A stretch of 64,000 bases of DNA from Nostoc calcicola FACHB-3891. Its GTDB lineage: Bacteria; Cyanobacteriota; Cyanobacteriia; Cyanobacteriales; Nostocaceae. Each line of letters begins with the position of its first letter. Positions within the stretch are counted from its first letter, which is position 1. A program made the position numbers and the translations under genes. The stretch lies in assembly GCF_014697355.1 (NCBI RefSeq), contig NZ_JACJRQ010000026.1, forward strand, positions 1 through 64,000, in the 5' to 3' direction. Below the pieces are notes generated by a model. It searched no databases. It worked only from the letters and a program-made list of their open reading frames with translations, and was not told where the DNA came from. Below, one piece after another: positions 44,717 to 53,771 of this stretch.

Positions 44717-45412
44717 ATGAAAGACATCTTTGTTTGTCCGGAAGAATCTAATTTTTATTCCAACTGCTTAGAAAACTTTGTAATTAGAAATTGTCATGAA
44801 TATGAATCCATCGTTGAATTTGGTTCTGGAGATGGTAGTCCTGTAATTAATTCTTTGCTGAGAAACAATTTTGATGGTGTAATCCAGGGATTTGAATTAA
44901 ATACTTCTGCATGGAAAACGGCAAATTTAACCATTGATGAATACAAACTTAGTGATAAATATATAATCCATAATTCATCTTTGTTTGATTCTTCTCAACC
45001 TGATGCAGAATATCTCGTAGCTAATCCGCCATATCTCCCCGCACCAGATAATGATATCTATATGCCGCTGTTATTTGGAGGCGTAGACGGAGCTAAAATT
45101 ACCAACGAACTTTTGACGTTAGGTTATGAAAACGTATTGATTTTAATATCTAGCTTTTCTAATCCAACAAGTACGCTTAACTTAGCAAAAGAAAATGGTT
45201 ATTGCGTTGCAAATTTTATGATTTTACCTTTGCAATTTGGCTACTATAGCTCTGAGCCTAAGGTAAAGAAACACATAGAAAAATTACGGGAAAACAAAAT
45301 GGCATTTTATTCTGGTGATTATTATTTCTTAGCTGGTGTTTTATTTAAAAAGTGCCAAGATTGGGACATTGATTTATCTAAGGAATTAGCCCAGGTAATG
45401 ACTAATTTATGA
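44717..45412 (+). CDS. SAM-dependent methyltransferase
   Basis: The 231-residue product is a class I Rossmann-fold methyltransferase. The SAM-binding motif I is IVEFGSGDGSPVIN (about 34-47), followed by the acidic strand end GFELN, and motif IV is LVANPPYLP (about 98-106). The NPPY tetrapeptide is typical of N-methyltransferases acting on planar amines such as Gln, adenine or guanine, for example release-factor and rRNA/DNA methylases. There is no target-recognition domain, so DNA modification is less likely; RNA, protein or a small molecule is more plausible. A lone gene in repeat-rich surroundings, AT-richer than its neighbours. Confidence 0.75.
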   Translation: MKDIFVCPEESNFYSNCLENFVIRNCHEYESIVEFGSGDGSPVINSLLRNNFDGVIQGFELNTSAWKTANLTIDEYKLSDKYIIHNSSLFDSSQPDAEYLVANPPYLPAPDNDIYMPLLFGGVDGAKITNELLTLGYENVLILISSFSNPTSTLNLAKENGYCVANFMILPLQFGYYSSEPKVKKHIEKLRENKMAFYSGDYYFLAGVLFKKCQDWDIDLSKELAQVMTNL

Positions 45413-45460
45413 AATATACAGCATACTTACAGCAATTTTTTATGAAGCTGCATAGAATTC

Positions 45461-45547
45461 GATCCCCCTAACCCCCCTTAAGAAGATAAGGGGGGAACCG
45501 GAGAAAATCTCTCAAAGTCCCCCTTTTTACGGGGGATTTAGGGGGAT
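45461..45547. repeat. Dispersed inverted repeat with CCCCC/GGGGG arms
   Basis: GATCCCCCTAACCCCCCTTA (45461-45480) and the mirrored TACGGGGGATTTAGGGGGATC (45527-45547) form the outer arms; CCCCCCTT and AAGGGGGG form an inner hairpin. TTACAGCAATTTT lies on both sides (45427-45439 and 45580-45592), which could be a target duplication. A further imperfect palindrome GTAGGGTAACACA...TGTGCTAACCTAC follows at about 45613-45640. Confidence 0.7.
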
Positions 45548-45738
45548 CTAGATATGTGCAACCTCACATTAAATTGGTATTACAGCAATTTTCAGGTAAA
45601 TGAGGTACACGGGTAGGGTAACACAGATGTGCTAACCTACGGTAACCCGTACTTCGCCAAGCTGCAATCTGCTGTATTAACAAATAACTGATAGTTTTTG
45701 TATAAATCCTACTACTTCAAGAGTAATTTTTAAAAGCC

Positions 45739-46191
45739 TCATCGAGTTAAAAAGCTAATTGTTTGAGGTTTAAAACTCGATACACTATCCCAATAATTAA
45801 CTTGGTGAATATTTACATTTAACAAAGCAATATCGGGTTCATTTAGTCCTTTAGGAAACCAAATTTGAAGTTCTGGCTTCCAAAGTTCTCGCATTTTGTT
45901 GCGGTCTTTCACAAGTTGTGAGCTACCAGAAATAGAAACAAACCACTGCTGTTCGGGTGACACAAAACTGACATTGACCTGCGGATGATGTTCAACCTCA
46001 GTTACCTTATGAGAACCGCTATAAGTAAAGAACCAAAGTATGCCGTCAGAGTTAATTTCACCACTCTTTGACATAGGATAACTATGCAAGCTTCCATCCT
46101 CATCAACTGTGGTGAACATTCCATAATCAACATCTTTGATTAGTTCGCGTAATTTTTTAATCTGTTGTTCCCGGTCGGTAGAAATTGTCAT
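45739..46191 (-). CDS. Pyridoxamine 5'-phosphate oxidase-family (general stress protein 26-like) flavin-binding protein
   Basis: The 150-residue product has the split beta-barrel fold of FMN-binding proteins: an N-terminal helix (REQQIKKLRELIKDV), YGMFTTVDEDGSLHSYPMS, then LWFFTYSGSHKVTEVEHHPQVNVSFVSPEQQWFVSISGSSQLV. The pattern W-FF-T followed by K-V-x-x-V-x-x-x-P-x-V is characteristic of the general-stress-protein-26 group, which binds FMN or FAD; the reaction is not known. It is divergent from the DUF5132/ATPase operon across a 470-bp spacer. The start is supported by the family's usual N-terminus. Confidence 0.85.
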   Translation of the reverse strand: MTISTDREQQIKKLRELIKDVDYGMFTTVDEDGSLHSYPMSKSGEINSDGILWFFTYSGSHKVTEVEHHPQVNVSFVSPEQQWFVSISGSSQLVKDRNKMRELWKPELQIWFPKGLNEPDIALLNVNIHQVNYWDSVSSFKPQTISFLTR

Positions 46192-46664
46192 TGGCTGTAC
46201 TCTTTCATATTTTATTCTCCTGAGTGTAATTTTTAATTACAACCAGGTTCAAAGGTGGTAACCTTACTCTTAAGTATCAACCTTTTTAATTTTAATTGCG
46301 TGAGTCTACAGGTGGAATTATACTAATAATCAGCTTTTTGATTTATATCTGTAGAGATATTATTCAAGAGTGATATCTAACTACAAGTTGCTGATTATAT
46401 AAACTATGTGCCTAGAATATTTACACAATCATAACGTGATTTCTATGCTTGTTTCTTTAGATATAAAATTTAAAATTTTTACATTCAATTAAACTTGGTT
46501 CTGTAACTTTAGACTGATGAATCAAGTAATGAATTTAAATAGGCTTACATTGTGAGGTATATTTTGTAAATCTACTTTTAGGCTGCTTTCTGAGCATTTA
46601 TTGTAAAAGTAGCTTTCACAAAGTATTTATCGATCGCCTGCTTTTTGGCGGAGGAAATTTTTAG
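46192..46664. promoter_or_regulatory. Divergent intergenic region
   Basis: This AT-rich 473-bp spacer separates the flavin-protein gene (leftward) from the DUF5132/ATPase operon (rightward) and should contain both promoters. Shortly before 46665, GGCGGAGGAAATTTTTAG provides a good Shine-Dalgarno sequence. No repeat family or RNA gene was recognised in it. Confidence 0.5.
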
Positions 46665-47210
46665 ATGACATATATATCCGATTGGCCAGAAGTTAATGTT
46701 CCTGAAATTGTGGAAAGTCTGACTGCAATAATTATTGCCCCTGTAATTATTCCTATTGCAGCAGCAATCAAACAACCTGTAGTTCAAACGGCGATTAAAC
46801 AGGGCATTACTTTGTCGGAAATGTGTAAAGAAGCAGTTGCGGAAGTAGCAGAAGTTTGTGAAAATATAGCAGCCGAGGTAAATGCTGAACTCATTCATGA
46901 GAAGCAAGAACAATTTAGTTCTAGAAGCTTTGAAACTTATTTTAATAATAGCAAATCTGAAGTTGCTACGGATTTAATCAACTTGGTATCTGACCTGAAT
47001 GTTGATGTCGGACAAATGAGTAAAGGCGTTGTCGATTTGAGGTTGTTAGTACCTACGGGATTAGCAGCACTCGCCATTCACCAATTAATAAATAAAGGGC
47101 TAGAACTAGAAGAAATTCCCTGGCATACATTAGCTTGGTATGCCTTTGAAGTATTTACTAAACTTAATAACACAAGTGATTCACAAGTATCGCAGAATTT
47201 TGATTTGTGA
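46665..47210 (+). CDS. DUF5132-type protein preceding the cation ATPase
   Basis: The 181-residue product starts with a hydrophobic segment (IVESLTAIIIAPVIIPIAAAIKQPVVQTAIKQGI), a mixed helical middle rich in Glu and Val, and a C-terminal block LVPTGLAALAIHQLINKGLELEEIPWHTLAWYAFEVFTKLN. This pattern is that of DUF5132/phasin-like small proteins often encoded next to P-type ATPases with HMA-like N-termini. The C-terminal stretch 'LPWYTLAWYAFDSFxKLN' type motif is the most conserved part of the family as I recall it. It is 47 nt before the ATPase gene and almost certainly co-transcribed. It may be an accessory subunit; its function has not been assigned. Confidence 0.65.
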   Translation: MTYISDWPEVNVPEIVESLTAIIIAPVIIPIAAAIKQPVVQTAIKQGITLSEMCKEAVAEVAEVCENIAAEVNAELIHEKQEQFSSRSFETYFNNSKSEVATDLINLVSDLNVDVGQMSKGVVDLRLLVPTGLAALAIHQLINKGLELEEIPWHTLAWYAFEVFTKLNNTSDSQVSQNFDL

Positions 47211-47257
47211 ATTAGATAGGATAAATTTTTGGAGGCATTACAGGAGAAATAATTGCT

Positions 47258-50200
47258 GTGATTCAAGCAATACATACTAACGTCAAAGGAAGAATTAGAT
47301 ACAAAATAAATGAACTCTATCGTTCGGCAGACTTAAAAGAATATTTGGAGCGATCGCTATCCAAAGAAGCAGGAATAAATTATGTTTCTGCTAATCCCCT
47401 AACAGGTAATATTCTAGTAATTTTTAACAGAGATCAAAGCCCCAATCAAATTAGCTTTTTAATTGAAAAAATTTTATTGGATTATCAAAAAAAAAGTAAA
47501 AAGTTAACTACTAAAACAATTGGCGATATTCAGGAACAACAGCCAGAAACTTGGCATTTAATGACAGCAACTAGCGTCGTCAAGAAATTAAATACTTCAA
47601 AAACAACAGGATTATCCAGTAAGTCTGCTCTAGAAAACCTGAATAAATATGGCCCGAATGTTCTAGACCAAGCAGCAACTCGTTCAGATTTCAGCATCTT
47701 AATTGACCAATTCAAATCTCTACCAGTGGGTTTGCTGGGTGTCGCCGCAGGAATTTCTCTGGTCACCGGTGGAGTAATTGATGCTGTGGTCATTATGGGT
47801 GTTATTACTTTAAATGCGGCTATTGGCTATGTCACAGAAAGCCAATCAGAAAGAATTATTCATTCCCTTAAAAGTCAGGAACAAACATCAACTTCGGTTA
47901 TTAGAGATGGCAAACAAATAGAAATTCCCACAGAAGATGTTGTTTTAGGAGATATTTTATTTCTGCAACCCGGCGGTTATGTAGCAGCAGATGCCCGACT
48001 TCTTGAAGCAGATAATCTGAGTATTGATGAGTCTGCCTTGACAGGAGAAAGTATTCCCGCAACTAAAATTACTGCATCTTTGAATGGTGAGGATATTCCA
48101 TTAGGCGATCGCCACAATACGATCTACAAAGGTACTTTTGTTATCAGTGGTCAAGGACTGGCTGCGGTTGTGTCCACAGGCAAATTCACCGAAATGGGCA
48201 AAATACAACAAATGGTTGGTGAAGCAACAGCAATCCAGACTCCCCTAGCAAAACAACTAGATGAAGTAGGTAGTCAACTAGTTTTAATTGGTATGGGAAT
48301 CTGCGGTCTGATTTTTGGTATGGGAGTACTGCGGGGATACGGTTTAGTACAAATGCTCAAATCATCCATATCCTTAGCCGTGGCTGCGGTTCCCGAAGGC
48401 TTACCCACCATCGCTACTACAACCTTAGCCTTAGGAATCCGAGATATGAGGAAAAATAACGTCCTCGTTCGCAGTCTCAGTGCAGTGGAAGCATTAGGTT
48501 CCGTACAAACGATTTGCATGGATAAAACCGGGACACTGACAGAAAATAAAATGTCTGTGGTGGAGATATATGCAGACAGCAGACACATCACCGTGTCCGA
48601 CGGAGAATTTATTACTGGCAAAGAAAAAATTAATCCGTATACTTGCGATGAACTGTTAAAGCTGATTCATGTATCAGTTCTCTGCAATGAAACAGAAGTC
48701 AGTTTACAGAGTGATGGCGAGTATATAGTCACAGGTTCAGCAACAGAAAACGCCTTGATTTACATGGCAATCAGCGCTGGGGTAAATGCGATCGCACTTA
48801 GACAAAAATATCTTTTATTGCAAACAAACTTGCGATCGGAAAATCGTAACATTATGAGTACAATTCATCAAACTCCCGATCGCCAGCAGTTAATTGCTGT
48901 CAAAGGCAGCCCTACTGAAATTGTGCAGATATGCCAAAAGTGGATGAAAAACGGGCAAATAGTACCTTTAGGTGAAGAAGACAGACAAGCGATGGAGATC
49001 GAAAACGATCGCATGGCAGGAAAAGCGCTGCGGGTGCTGGGTGTGGCTTACAGCCATATCGATGAAAGGAAAAACGACAAAAATTATGAATCAGACTTGA
49101 TTTGGCTAGGTCTTGTAGGCATGGCCGATCCCATTAGAAAAGGTGCCAAAGAATTGATTGGTGACTTCCATGAAGCCGGCATTGATACAGTGATGATAAC
49201 AGGCGATCAAAGTCCAACAGCTTATGCGATCGCCAAAGAATTAGAATTGAATCGAGATCCCCAACTAGAAATTCTCGATTCCACCAACCTGAATAACCTT
49301 ACACCAGAGGCATTAATAGCACTTAGCGACAAAGTAGATGTTTTTGCCCGCATCAGTCCCAGCAATAAACTGCAAATCGTCCAAGCATTGCAAGCAGGTG
49401 GGAAAGTTGTCGCCATGACCGGTGATGGTATCAACGATGCACCAGCATTGAAAGCCGCCCAAGTTGGTGTAGCAATGGGCAAAGGCGGAACCGATGTCGC
49501 CCGTGAGGTTGCAGATATCGTCCTAGAAGACGACAGACTAGAAACCATGATGATTGCCGTGAGTCGGGGACGGACAATTTACAACAACATCAGAAAATCC
49601 GTGCATTTCCTGTTAGCCACAAACCTCAGCGAAATCATGGTCATGACCACCGCTACCGCATTGGGTATAGGCGAACCCTTGAATGCCATCCAACTCCTGT
49701 GGTTGAATTTGGTAACAGACATATTCCCCGGACTTTCCTTAGCATTAGAAGCACCAGAACCCGAAGTGTTGAGTCAGCCACCCCGCAACCCTGACGAACC
49801 AATTATTAAAAACACCGACTTTGCCAGAATTGCCTTTGAGTCAGCAACACTATCCGTCAGCACCTTAGCAGCCTACAGTTACGCCATCTTCAGATATGGC
49901 ATTAGTCCCCAAGCAAGCACCATTGCCTTTATGAGTCTAACTAGCGGACAACTGCTGCATACAATTAGTTCTCGTTCAGAAAAACATAGTATATTTACTC
50001 AAGAAAAACTCCCGAATAATCCCTACTTAAATGCTGCCATTGCAGGGTCATTTGCCATACAACTTTTAGCGCTAATTGTTCCTCAATTGAGGAGTCTTTT
50101 GAAAATTACCCCACTCAATCTTGTGGACAGTCTTGTGATTGGAAGTAGTGCTTTACTACCATTATTAGTCAATGAAATAACAAAAGACAATACACTAAAA

Positions 50201-50260
50201 AATGCTATTCCTGCAATCGAGCCACAGATAAAGACCGTTGAAATATCTGTGAATATCTAA
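47258..50260 (+). CDS. P2A-type cation-transporting ATPase with an N-terminal HMA-like domain
   Basis: The 1000-residue product pumps a divalent cation at the expense of ATP. It starts at GTG with AGGAG 11 nt upstream. Residues 1-80 form an HMA-like ferredoxin-fold domain without the CxxC metal site. Then come the cation-ATPase N-domain (about 97-140), actuator TGES (262-265), M4 PEGLP (379-383), phosphorylated Asp422 in DKTGTLTEN, the hinge TGDGINDAPALK, and M6 LLWLNLVTDIFPGL. PEGLP and NLVTD are the calcium-site signatures of SERCA-type (P2A) pumps rather than CPx heavy-metal pumps, so Ca2+ or Mn2+ is a likelier substrate than Cu or Cd. It lies between the DUF5132 gene and a divergent metK; metal ATPase specificity cannot be settled by eye. 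Confidence 0.92.
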   Translation: MIQAIHTNVKGRIRYKINELYRSADLKEYLERSLSKEAGINYVSANPLTGNILVIFNRDQSPNQISFLIEKILLDYQKKSKKLTTKTIGDIQEQQPETWHLMTATSVVKKLNTSKTTGLSSKSALENLNKYGPNVLDQAATRSDFSILIDQFKSLPVGLLGVAAGISLVTGGVIDAVVIMGVITLNAAIGYVTESQSERIIHSLKSQEQTSTSVIRDGKQIEIPTEDVVLGDILFLQPGGYVAADARLLEADNLSIDESALTGESIPATKITASLNGEDIPLGDRHNTIYKGTFVISGQGLAAVVSTGKFTEMGKIQQMVGEATAIQTPLAKQLDEVGSQLVLIGMGICGLIFGMGVLRGYGLVQMLKSSISLAVAAVPEGLPTIATTTLALGIRDMRKNNVLVRSLSAVEALGSVQTICMDKTGTLTENKMSVVEIYADSRHITVSDGEFITGKEKINPYTCDELLKLIHVSVLCNETEVSLQSDGEYIVTGSATENALIYMAISAGVNAIALRQKYLLLQTNLRSENRNIMSTIHQTPDRQQLIAVKGSPTEIVQICQKWMKNGQIVPLGEEDRQAMEIENDRMAGKALRVLGVAYSHIDERKNDKNYESDLIWLGLVGMADPIRKGAKELIGDFHEAGIDTVMITGDQSPTAYAIAKELELNRDPQLEILDSTNLNNLTPEALIALSDKVDVFARISPSNKLQIVQALQAGGKVVAMTGDGINDAPALKAAQVGVAMGKGGTDVAREVADIVLEDDRLETMMIAVSRGRTIYNNIRKSVHFLLATNLSEIMVMTTATALGIGEPLNAIQLLWLNLVTDIFPGLSLALEAPEPEVLSQPPRNPDEPIIKNTDFARIAFESATLSVSTLAAYSYAIFRYGISPQASTIAFMSLTSGQLLHTISSRSEKHSIFTQEKLPNNPYLNAAIAGSFAIQLLALIVPQLRSLLKITPLNLVDSLVIGSSALLPLLVNEITKDNTLKNAIPAIEPQIKTVEISVNI

Positions 50261-50274
50261 AATTCTTATTACTT

Positions 50275-50420
50275 TGCGTCCTTCTCTGACGAGACGCTGC
50301 GCGAACGCGTCCTTTGCGGTAGCCTGCGGCAAGCCGCTCCGCGTCTACGTTTTTTTTATTTTGAATAACGACATACAAGCCAATTCCCAATCCAAAATCC
50401 AAAATCTAAAATCTAAAATT
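50275..50420. repeat. Palindromic repeat and AAATCTA tandem repeat between ATPase and metK-like gene
   Basis: GAGACGCTGCGCGAACGCGT begins a GC-rich segment (50288-50347) that ends CGCTCCGCGTCTACG and can fold back on itself; it is followed by CCAAAATCTAAAATCTAAAA tandem repeats. It interrupts what would otherwise be an operon gap of 203 nt. Confidence 0.6.
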
Positions 50421-50463
50421 GTCTAAGCTTTTCATATAAATCTCATATAAAAGGTAAACATTT

Positions 50464-51648
50464 ATGAAAAAAGACTTCATGTTTACATCAGAGTCAGTGA
50501 CAGAAGGACATCCTGATAAACTTTGCGATCAGATCAGCGATGCGATCGTCGATCGCTTTTTACAGCAAGACCCATATTCGAGAGTAATTACAGAATGTGC
50601 AGTATCTACAGGCATCGTTTTTATCGCAGCCAGATTTGAACCCAACACCAACGTAGATTTTACCAACATAGCGAGACAAGTAATCGAACAAGTAGGTTAC
50701 GATCATAAAGAATTTAATGGTAAAACTTGCAGCATTTTAACTAGCCTCAGAGAATTACCTTTTGAGCAACAACATTTATTTGATGAAAACAGTTTATCTG
50801 ACACAGAAATCGAAAAAATCACCGTTAATAATCAAGTAACAGTCTTTGGATTTGCCTGTAATCAGACATCGACTCTCATGCCATTACCAATATGGCTAGC
50901 CCACAAACTTGCTAGACAAATTAGTGAAGTCAGATGCCAACAAATACTTCCGTATCTGACACCTGACGGCAAAACTCAGGTAGGAGTTGAATATAAAAAT
51001 CGTCGTCCATATAGAATTCACAGCATTACAGTTATTGCCAGTCAAAATAAAGCATCAAAACCCGAATTGCAGCAATTACAGGATGATATTCGAGAGACAG
51101 TAATTGCTCCTGTATTTCAAAATGAAGAAATTAAACCAGATGCACAGACAAGAATATTTATTAATCCAGATGGACCATTTATTCGCGGAGGCCCTGCGGT
51201 TCATTCTGGATTAACCGGCAGAAAAAATGCCATAGATACATACGGCGAATATTCCAAACATAGTGGTTCAGCATTGAGCGGTAAAGATCCAATTAGAATA
51301 GATAGAATAGGAGCTTATATTGCTCGTTATGCAGCTAAAAATATCGTAGCTGCAAAACTAGCAGACGAATGTGAAGTGCAGCTAAGTTATTCTATAGGAC
51401 TTTCCAGACCGGTAAGTGTGCAAGTCGAAACTTTTGGCACAGGCAAAATTGCAGATGAACAAATCACAAATCTTTTAGAAAAGCATTTTGATTTCCGGCT
51501 TGCAGGAATTATCAAGCAATTCAATTTGAGATATTTGCCTTCGTTAAATAAAGGCGGTTTTTATAGGAAACTTGCTGCTTATGGTCATGTAGGTAGAATA
51601 GATATAGAAATTCCTTGGGAAAAATTAGATAAAGTTGATGTTTTTTAA
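50464..51648 (+). CDS. Divergent methionine adenosyltransferase (MetK-like)
   Basis: The 394-residue product makes S-adenosylmethionine from Met and ATP, by family. The three-part fold is intact: ESVTEGHPDKLCDQISDAIVD near the N-terminus, the central FGFACNQTSTLMPLPIWLAHKL, and the C-terminal GLTGRKNAIDTYG...SALSGKDPIRIDRIGAY. Key variation: the canonical GDAGLTGRK is here AVHSGLTGRK, and the canonical HGGGAFSGKDP(T)KVDRS is HSGSALSGKDPIRIDRI. The catalytic Lys, Arg and Asp in TGRK and SGKDP remain. Such divergence suggests a second, specialised MAT rather than the housekeeping gene. AAGG precedes the ATG. It follows the P-type ATPase; whether they act together is unknown. Confidence 0.85.
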   Translation: MKKDFMFTSESVTEGHPDKLCDQISDAIVDRFLQQDPYSRVITECAVSTGIVFIAARFEPNTNVDFTNIARQVIEQVGYDHKEFNGKTCSILTSLRELPFEQQHLFDENSLSDTEIEKITVNNQVTVFGFACNQTSTLMPLPIWLAHKLARQISEVRCQQILPYLTPDGKTQVGVEYKNRRPYRIHSITVIASQNKASKPELQQLQDDIRETVIAPVFQNEEIKPDAQTRIFINPDGPFIRGGPAVHSGLTGRKNAIDTYGEYSKHSGSALSGKDPIRIDRIGAYIARYAAKNIVAAKLADECEVQLSYSIGLSRPVSVQVETFGTGKIADEQITNLLEKHFDFRLAGIIKQFNLRYLPSLNKGGFYRKLAAYGHVGRIDIEIPWEKLDKVDVF

Positions 51649-51768
51649 AAGAGAAATTATCAAAGAAGAATTCAGGAGTCAGGAGTCAGAATGAATTTAT
51701 ATCAGTTTATTTCCGCCGCGTTGTACTAGTCAAAATTAGTCAAATATTGGATACAGCTATAAGCTTGA

Positions 51769-52098
51769 TTACTGTATAATTTCAATAATTTTATTAATCA
51801 CTTCTGTTAATTTTTCAAGTTTTATGTGACCTGCTTGATATAAAAAAATTTGTTTATCGGCAGTAAATATCCGATTTGGTCTGATATTACTTGGCTGATT
51901 TAAACCACCAGAGCTAAAATCACTATTTTCCAGATGAATAGCATAGACATCGCCAACAGTTCGGCTAGTAATTTGGCAAAGAATCAGGTCATCTCCCTGA
52001 AGAGTAGCAATAACTAAAGCAGGTCTGCGTTTTGTGCCAGTTAAGTCTGAAAATGGAAATGGAACAATAACAACATCCCCTTTTACAAATTCTGCCAT
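51769..52098 (-). CDS. MazF/PemK-type endoribonuclease toxin
   Basis: From the ATG at 52098, preceded by AGAGGAAG, the product is 109 residues; a longer frame from 52125 adds nine residues without a ribosome-binding site. The N-terminal KGDVVIVPFPFSDLTGTKRRPALVI is the signature of the MazF/PemK fold: the RRPALVI strand and the following CQITSR contain the catalytic Arg and Ser/Thr that cleave mRNA at short specific sites. IRPNRIFTADKQIF follows as expected. It overlaps the upstream antitoxin gene by 16 nt, the usual order for these pairs, so the two are translated from one transcript. Autoregulation by the antitoxin is expected from the family but no operator is identified. Confidence 0.9.
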   Translation of the reverse strand: MAEFVKGDVVIVPFPFSDLTGTKRRPALVIATLQGDDLILCQITSRTVGDVYAIHLENSDFSSGGLNQPSNIRPNRIFTADKQIFLYQAGHIKLEKLTEVINKIIEIIQ

Positions 52099-52277
52099 GC
52101 TGCATCTTCCTCTGGACTTAACCAATCTTTTTGCAGTGATGATTCACTCATAATGCTGATTTCTAAGGTTTTATCTTTCTGGTACTTGGCTTGTAAAAAC
52201 TGAACAAAATCTAAAATTTCCTGTAACAAAGGTTCAGGTAATTTTTCTAGTTCTTGTGTAATCTGTTCTTTAAGCAT
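52083..52277 (-). CDS. DUF2281-type antitoxin of the MazF-type toxin
   Basis: The ATG at 52277 gives 64 residues; an upstream in-frame start at 52346 is less likely because the conserved start is MLKEQITQELEKLPEPLLQ. The motif LPEPLLQEILDFVQFLQAKY is the DUF2281 helix pair, and the C-terminal LSPEEDAAWQNL is a short acidic tail that probably fills the toxin's RNA-binding groove. Its stop overlaps the toxin start. Together with the toxin it forms a complete type II toxin-antitoxin pair. Confidence 0.82.
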   Translation of the reverse strand: MLKEQITQELEKLPEPLLQEILDFVQFLQAKYQKDKTLEISIMSESSLQKDWLSPEEDAAWQNL

Positions 52278-52346
52278 AATTGTCTTGTTTTGTTTTTCGG
52301 CAATATCTAAAATAATAATATTTATCGGATCAGTTTTTAAAGTCAA

Positions 52347-52642
52347 ATAGAAGATAAAATTAATTCAGCCTCTTTAGATGAGTACATTTAGCTTAATAAA
52401 AGGGTAAAGTTTTAGAAGACATTGCAGGGGCGATCGCCACTAATAACCATAGTCTCTGATTCATAACTTCCAGCGTGCTAATCTAGTAAAATCAGCCTAA
52501 TAGAGTATTTTTACTCAAAAAAATGTTAAATTTATACCCTATGAATGAGCCTCTTCAACCCATAGCAAGAGTGTCATTTTCCGTAAAACACTTACGATGA
52601 AGAACTAGGAAATCAAATTGCAGTATATCTGCTTATCAAATT
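52347..52642. other. Spacer, no gene seen
   Basis: About 300 bp of AT-rich DNA between divergent units. It contains one near-HIP1 site (GGGGCGATCGCC at about 52427) and no repeat family recognised. The toxin-antitoxin promoter should be near 52290-52380. Confidence 0.45.
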
Positions 52643-52864
52643 ATGGACTGGAAGTACAGGTGGAAAAACGGTTATCGCCCAAGCCGAGACGAAGCGGTAA
52701 AAAACCCTCATTTGTTAGATGAAAGTCAGTTCGAGACTGAACAAGACCGACATCTGGCTGAAGAAGCTACAAGAAAGCATTTGGGTATACCTGCACCAAC
52801 CTTAGACGAAGAACAATCCATATTACCTCATGCAGCTTCGCCTAATGAAAAATCTCAAATATAA
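52643..52864 (+). CDS. Small hypothetical protein
   Basis: The 73-residue product is hydrophilic and acidic. It starts MDWKYRWKNGYRPSRDEAV, continues with NPHLLDESQFETEQDRHLAEEATRKHL (probably helical) and ends in a Pro/Glu tail. There is no signal peptide, cysteine or membrane segment. The composition is that of a real protein, not a repeat shadow, but I cannot assign a family. The ribosome-binding site is weak. It stands alone between the toxin-antitoxin pair and a repeat. Confidence 0.5.
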   Translation: MDWKYRWKNGYRPSRDEAVKNPHLLDESQFETEQDRHLAEEATRKHLGIPAPTLDEEQSILPHAASPNEKSQI

Positions 52865-52871
52865 CACCATT

Positions 52872-52930
52872 TCCGAAAATCTTTGCAACAAATAATTTAG
52901 CCGTAGGGGTATACAGACGTATGCTCCTCA
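52872..52930. repeat. Inverse-orientation copy of the palindrome-linked repeat at 4034-4100
   Basis: AAAATCTTTGCAACAAATAA followed by TTTAGCCGTAGGGGTATACA is the reverse complement of the 4034-4095 arrangement (palindrome, then AGCCAATTCATTTGTTGCAA). The palindrome here is degenerate. GGGAAAGG and CCTTTCCCC tracts follow up to 53055. Confidence 0.6.
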
Positions 52931-53099
52931 TCATGCATTGGTAGCAGAAATTTTGTAAAATAGTCTGCTGGGCAGTTTTTCCCGAAAAGGGGGAAAGGTT
53001 AAAGGGTAAAGGGTAAAGGCATAAATTTAACTTTCCCCCTTTCCCCTTCCCGTTCTTCATCTATCCACGCTCCAAACCATTATAAACTCCGACAAAATA

Positions 53100-53654
53100 A
53101 TGCAAATTTTTCAACTTTTCAATCAATTAAACACCACTAGAAAATTCACTAAGTTACTTACTCAAACAGTAGCTTTAGGTGTAGGTGCTATTGTCCTATT
53201 TTCAAGCACTAATGCCTATGCTGCCGAGCAAGTTGTTTTAAAATATGGTACTTTTCAAGGTTCAATATCTGTTGAAGAATTAAATCAGTTTGTAGAAACT
53301 GGCAAGACTACCCCAACATTAACGGCTTATTTGCAGGCTGCTCAACAAGATCCGGCATTAGCTCGTAAAGCGCTCAAATCTGGAATTAAAGCCGATCGCA
53401 CCTTTTTAAATAACTTACTATCTAGCTGGGCAGGGCCAGTTTTGGTTAACCAAATTGGTGAAGTAGTTCACCCCCCCGCAGGACAACTAAACCAAGAAGC
53501 GCTACGAACTGCTTTAAGCGAATCTATTAAGCAAAGTGGTCAAGTTACACTGCTGGGAGCTATTCAGAATTATCCAAACACTTCCGTGGAGCTAGAAGGA
53601 GATCGTCTCATCGGTGTTTATGAACGGCTAAGCAATCTGGCAGAACTCTTTTGA
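53100..53654 (+). CDS. Exported DUF1400-type protein
   Basis: The 184-residue product has a signal peptide (about 1-42, LTQTVALGVGAIVLFSSTNAYA-AE) and one DUF1400-like domain: AEQVVLKYGTFQGSISVEELNQFVETGKTTPTLTAYLQAA, ending with GDRLIGVYERLSNLAEL. In cyanobacteria this domain is usually the N-terminal part of a longer exported alpha/beta hydrolase; here it stands alone with no hydrolase after it and a normal stop, so it may be a stand-alone form. The role of DUF1400 is not known. Confidence 0.8.
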   Translation: MQIFQLFNQLNTTRKFTKLLTQTVALGVGAIVLFSSTNAYAAEQVVLKYGTFQGSISVEELNQFVETGKTTPTLTAYLQAAQQDPALARKALKSGIKADRTFLNNLLSSWAGPVLVNQIGEVVHPPAGQLNQEALRTALSESIKQSGQVTLLGAIQNYPNTSVELEGDRLIGVYERLSNLAELF

Positions 53655-53771
53655 TAGGTAGTTACTGCTGAAATTTAATACCCGCGACTCTACCTCAAGG
53701 TTCTACCCTATGACTCAGAAATTCTCTAACGTAATTGTAGAGTTTAATCTAAGGATAGGGAAAAGATTTGT

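Noticed and set aside
46578..46913. Minus-strand open frame of 111 codons overlapping the DUF5132 gene
   Set aside because: The Asn/Tyr/Phe/Cys-rich product is antisense to a supported gene.
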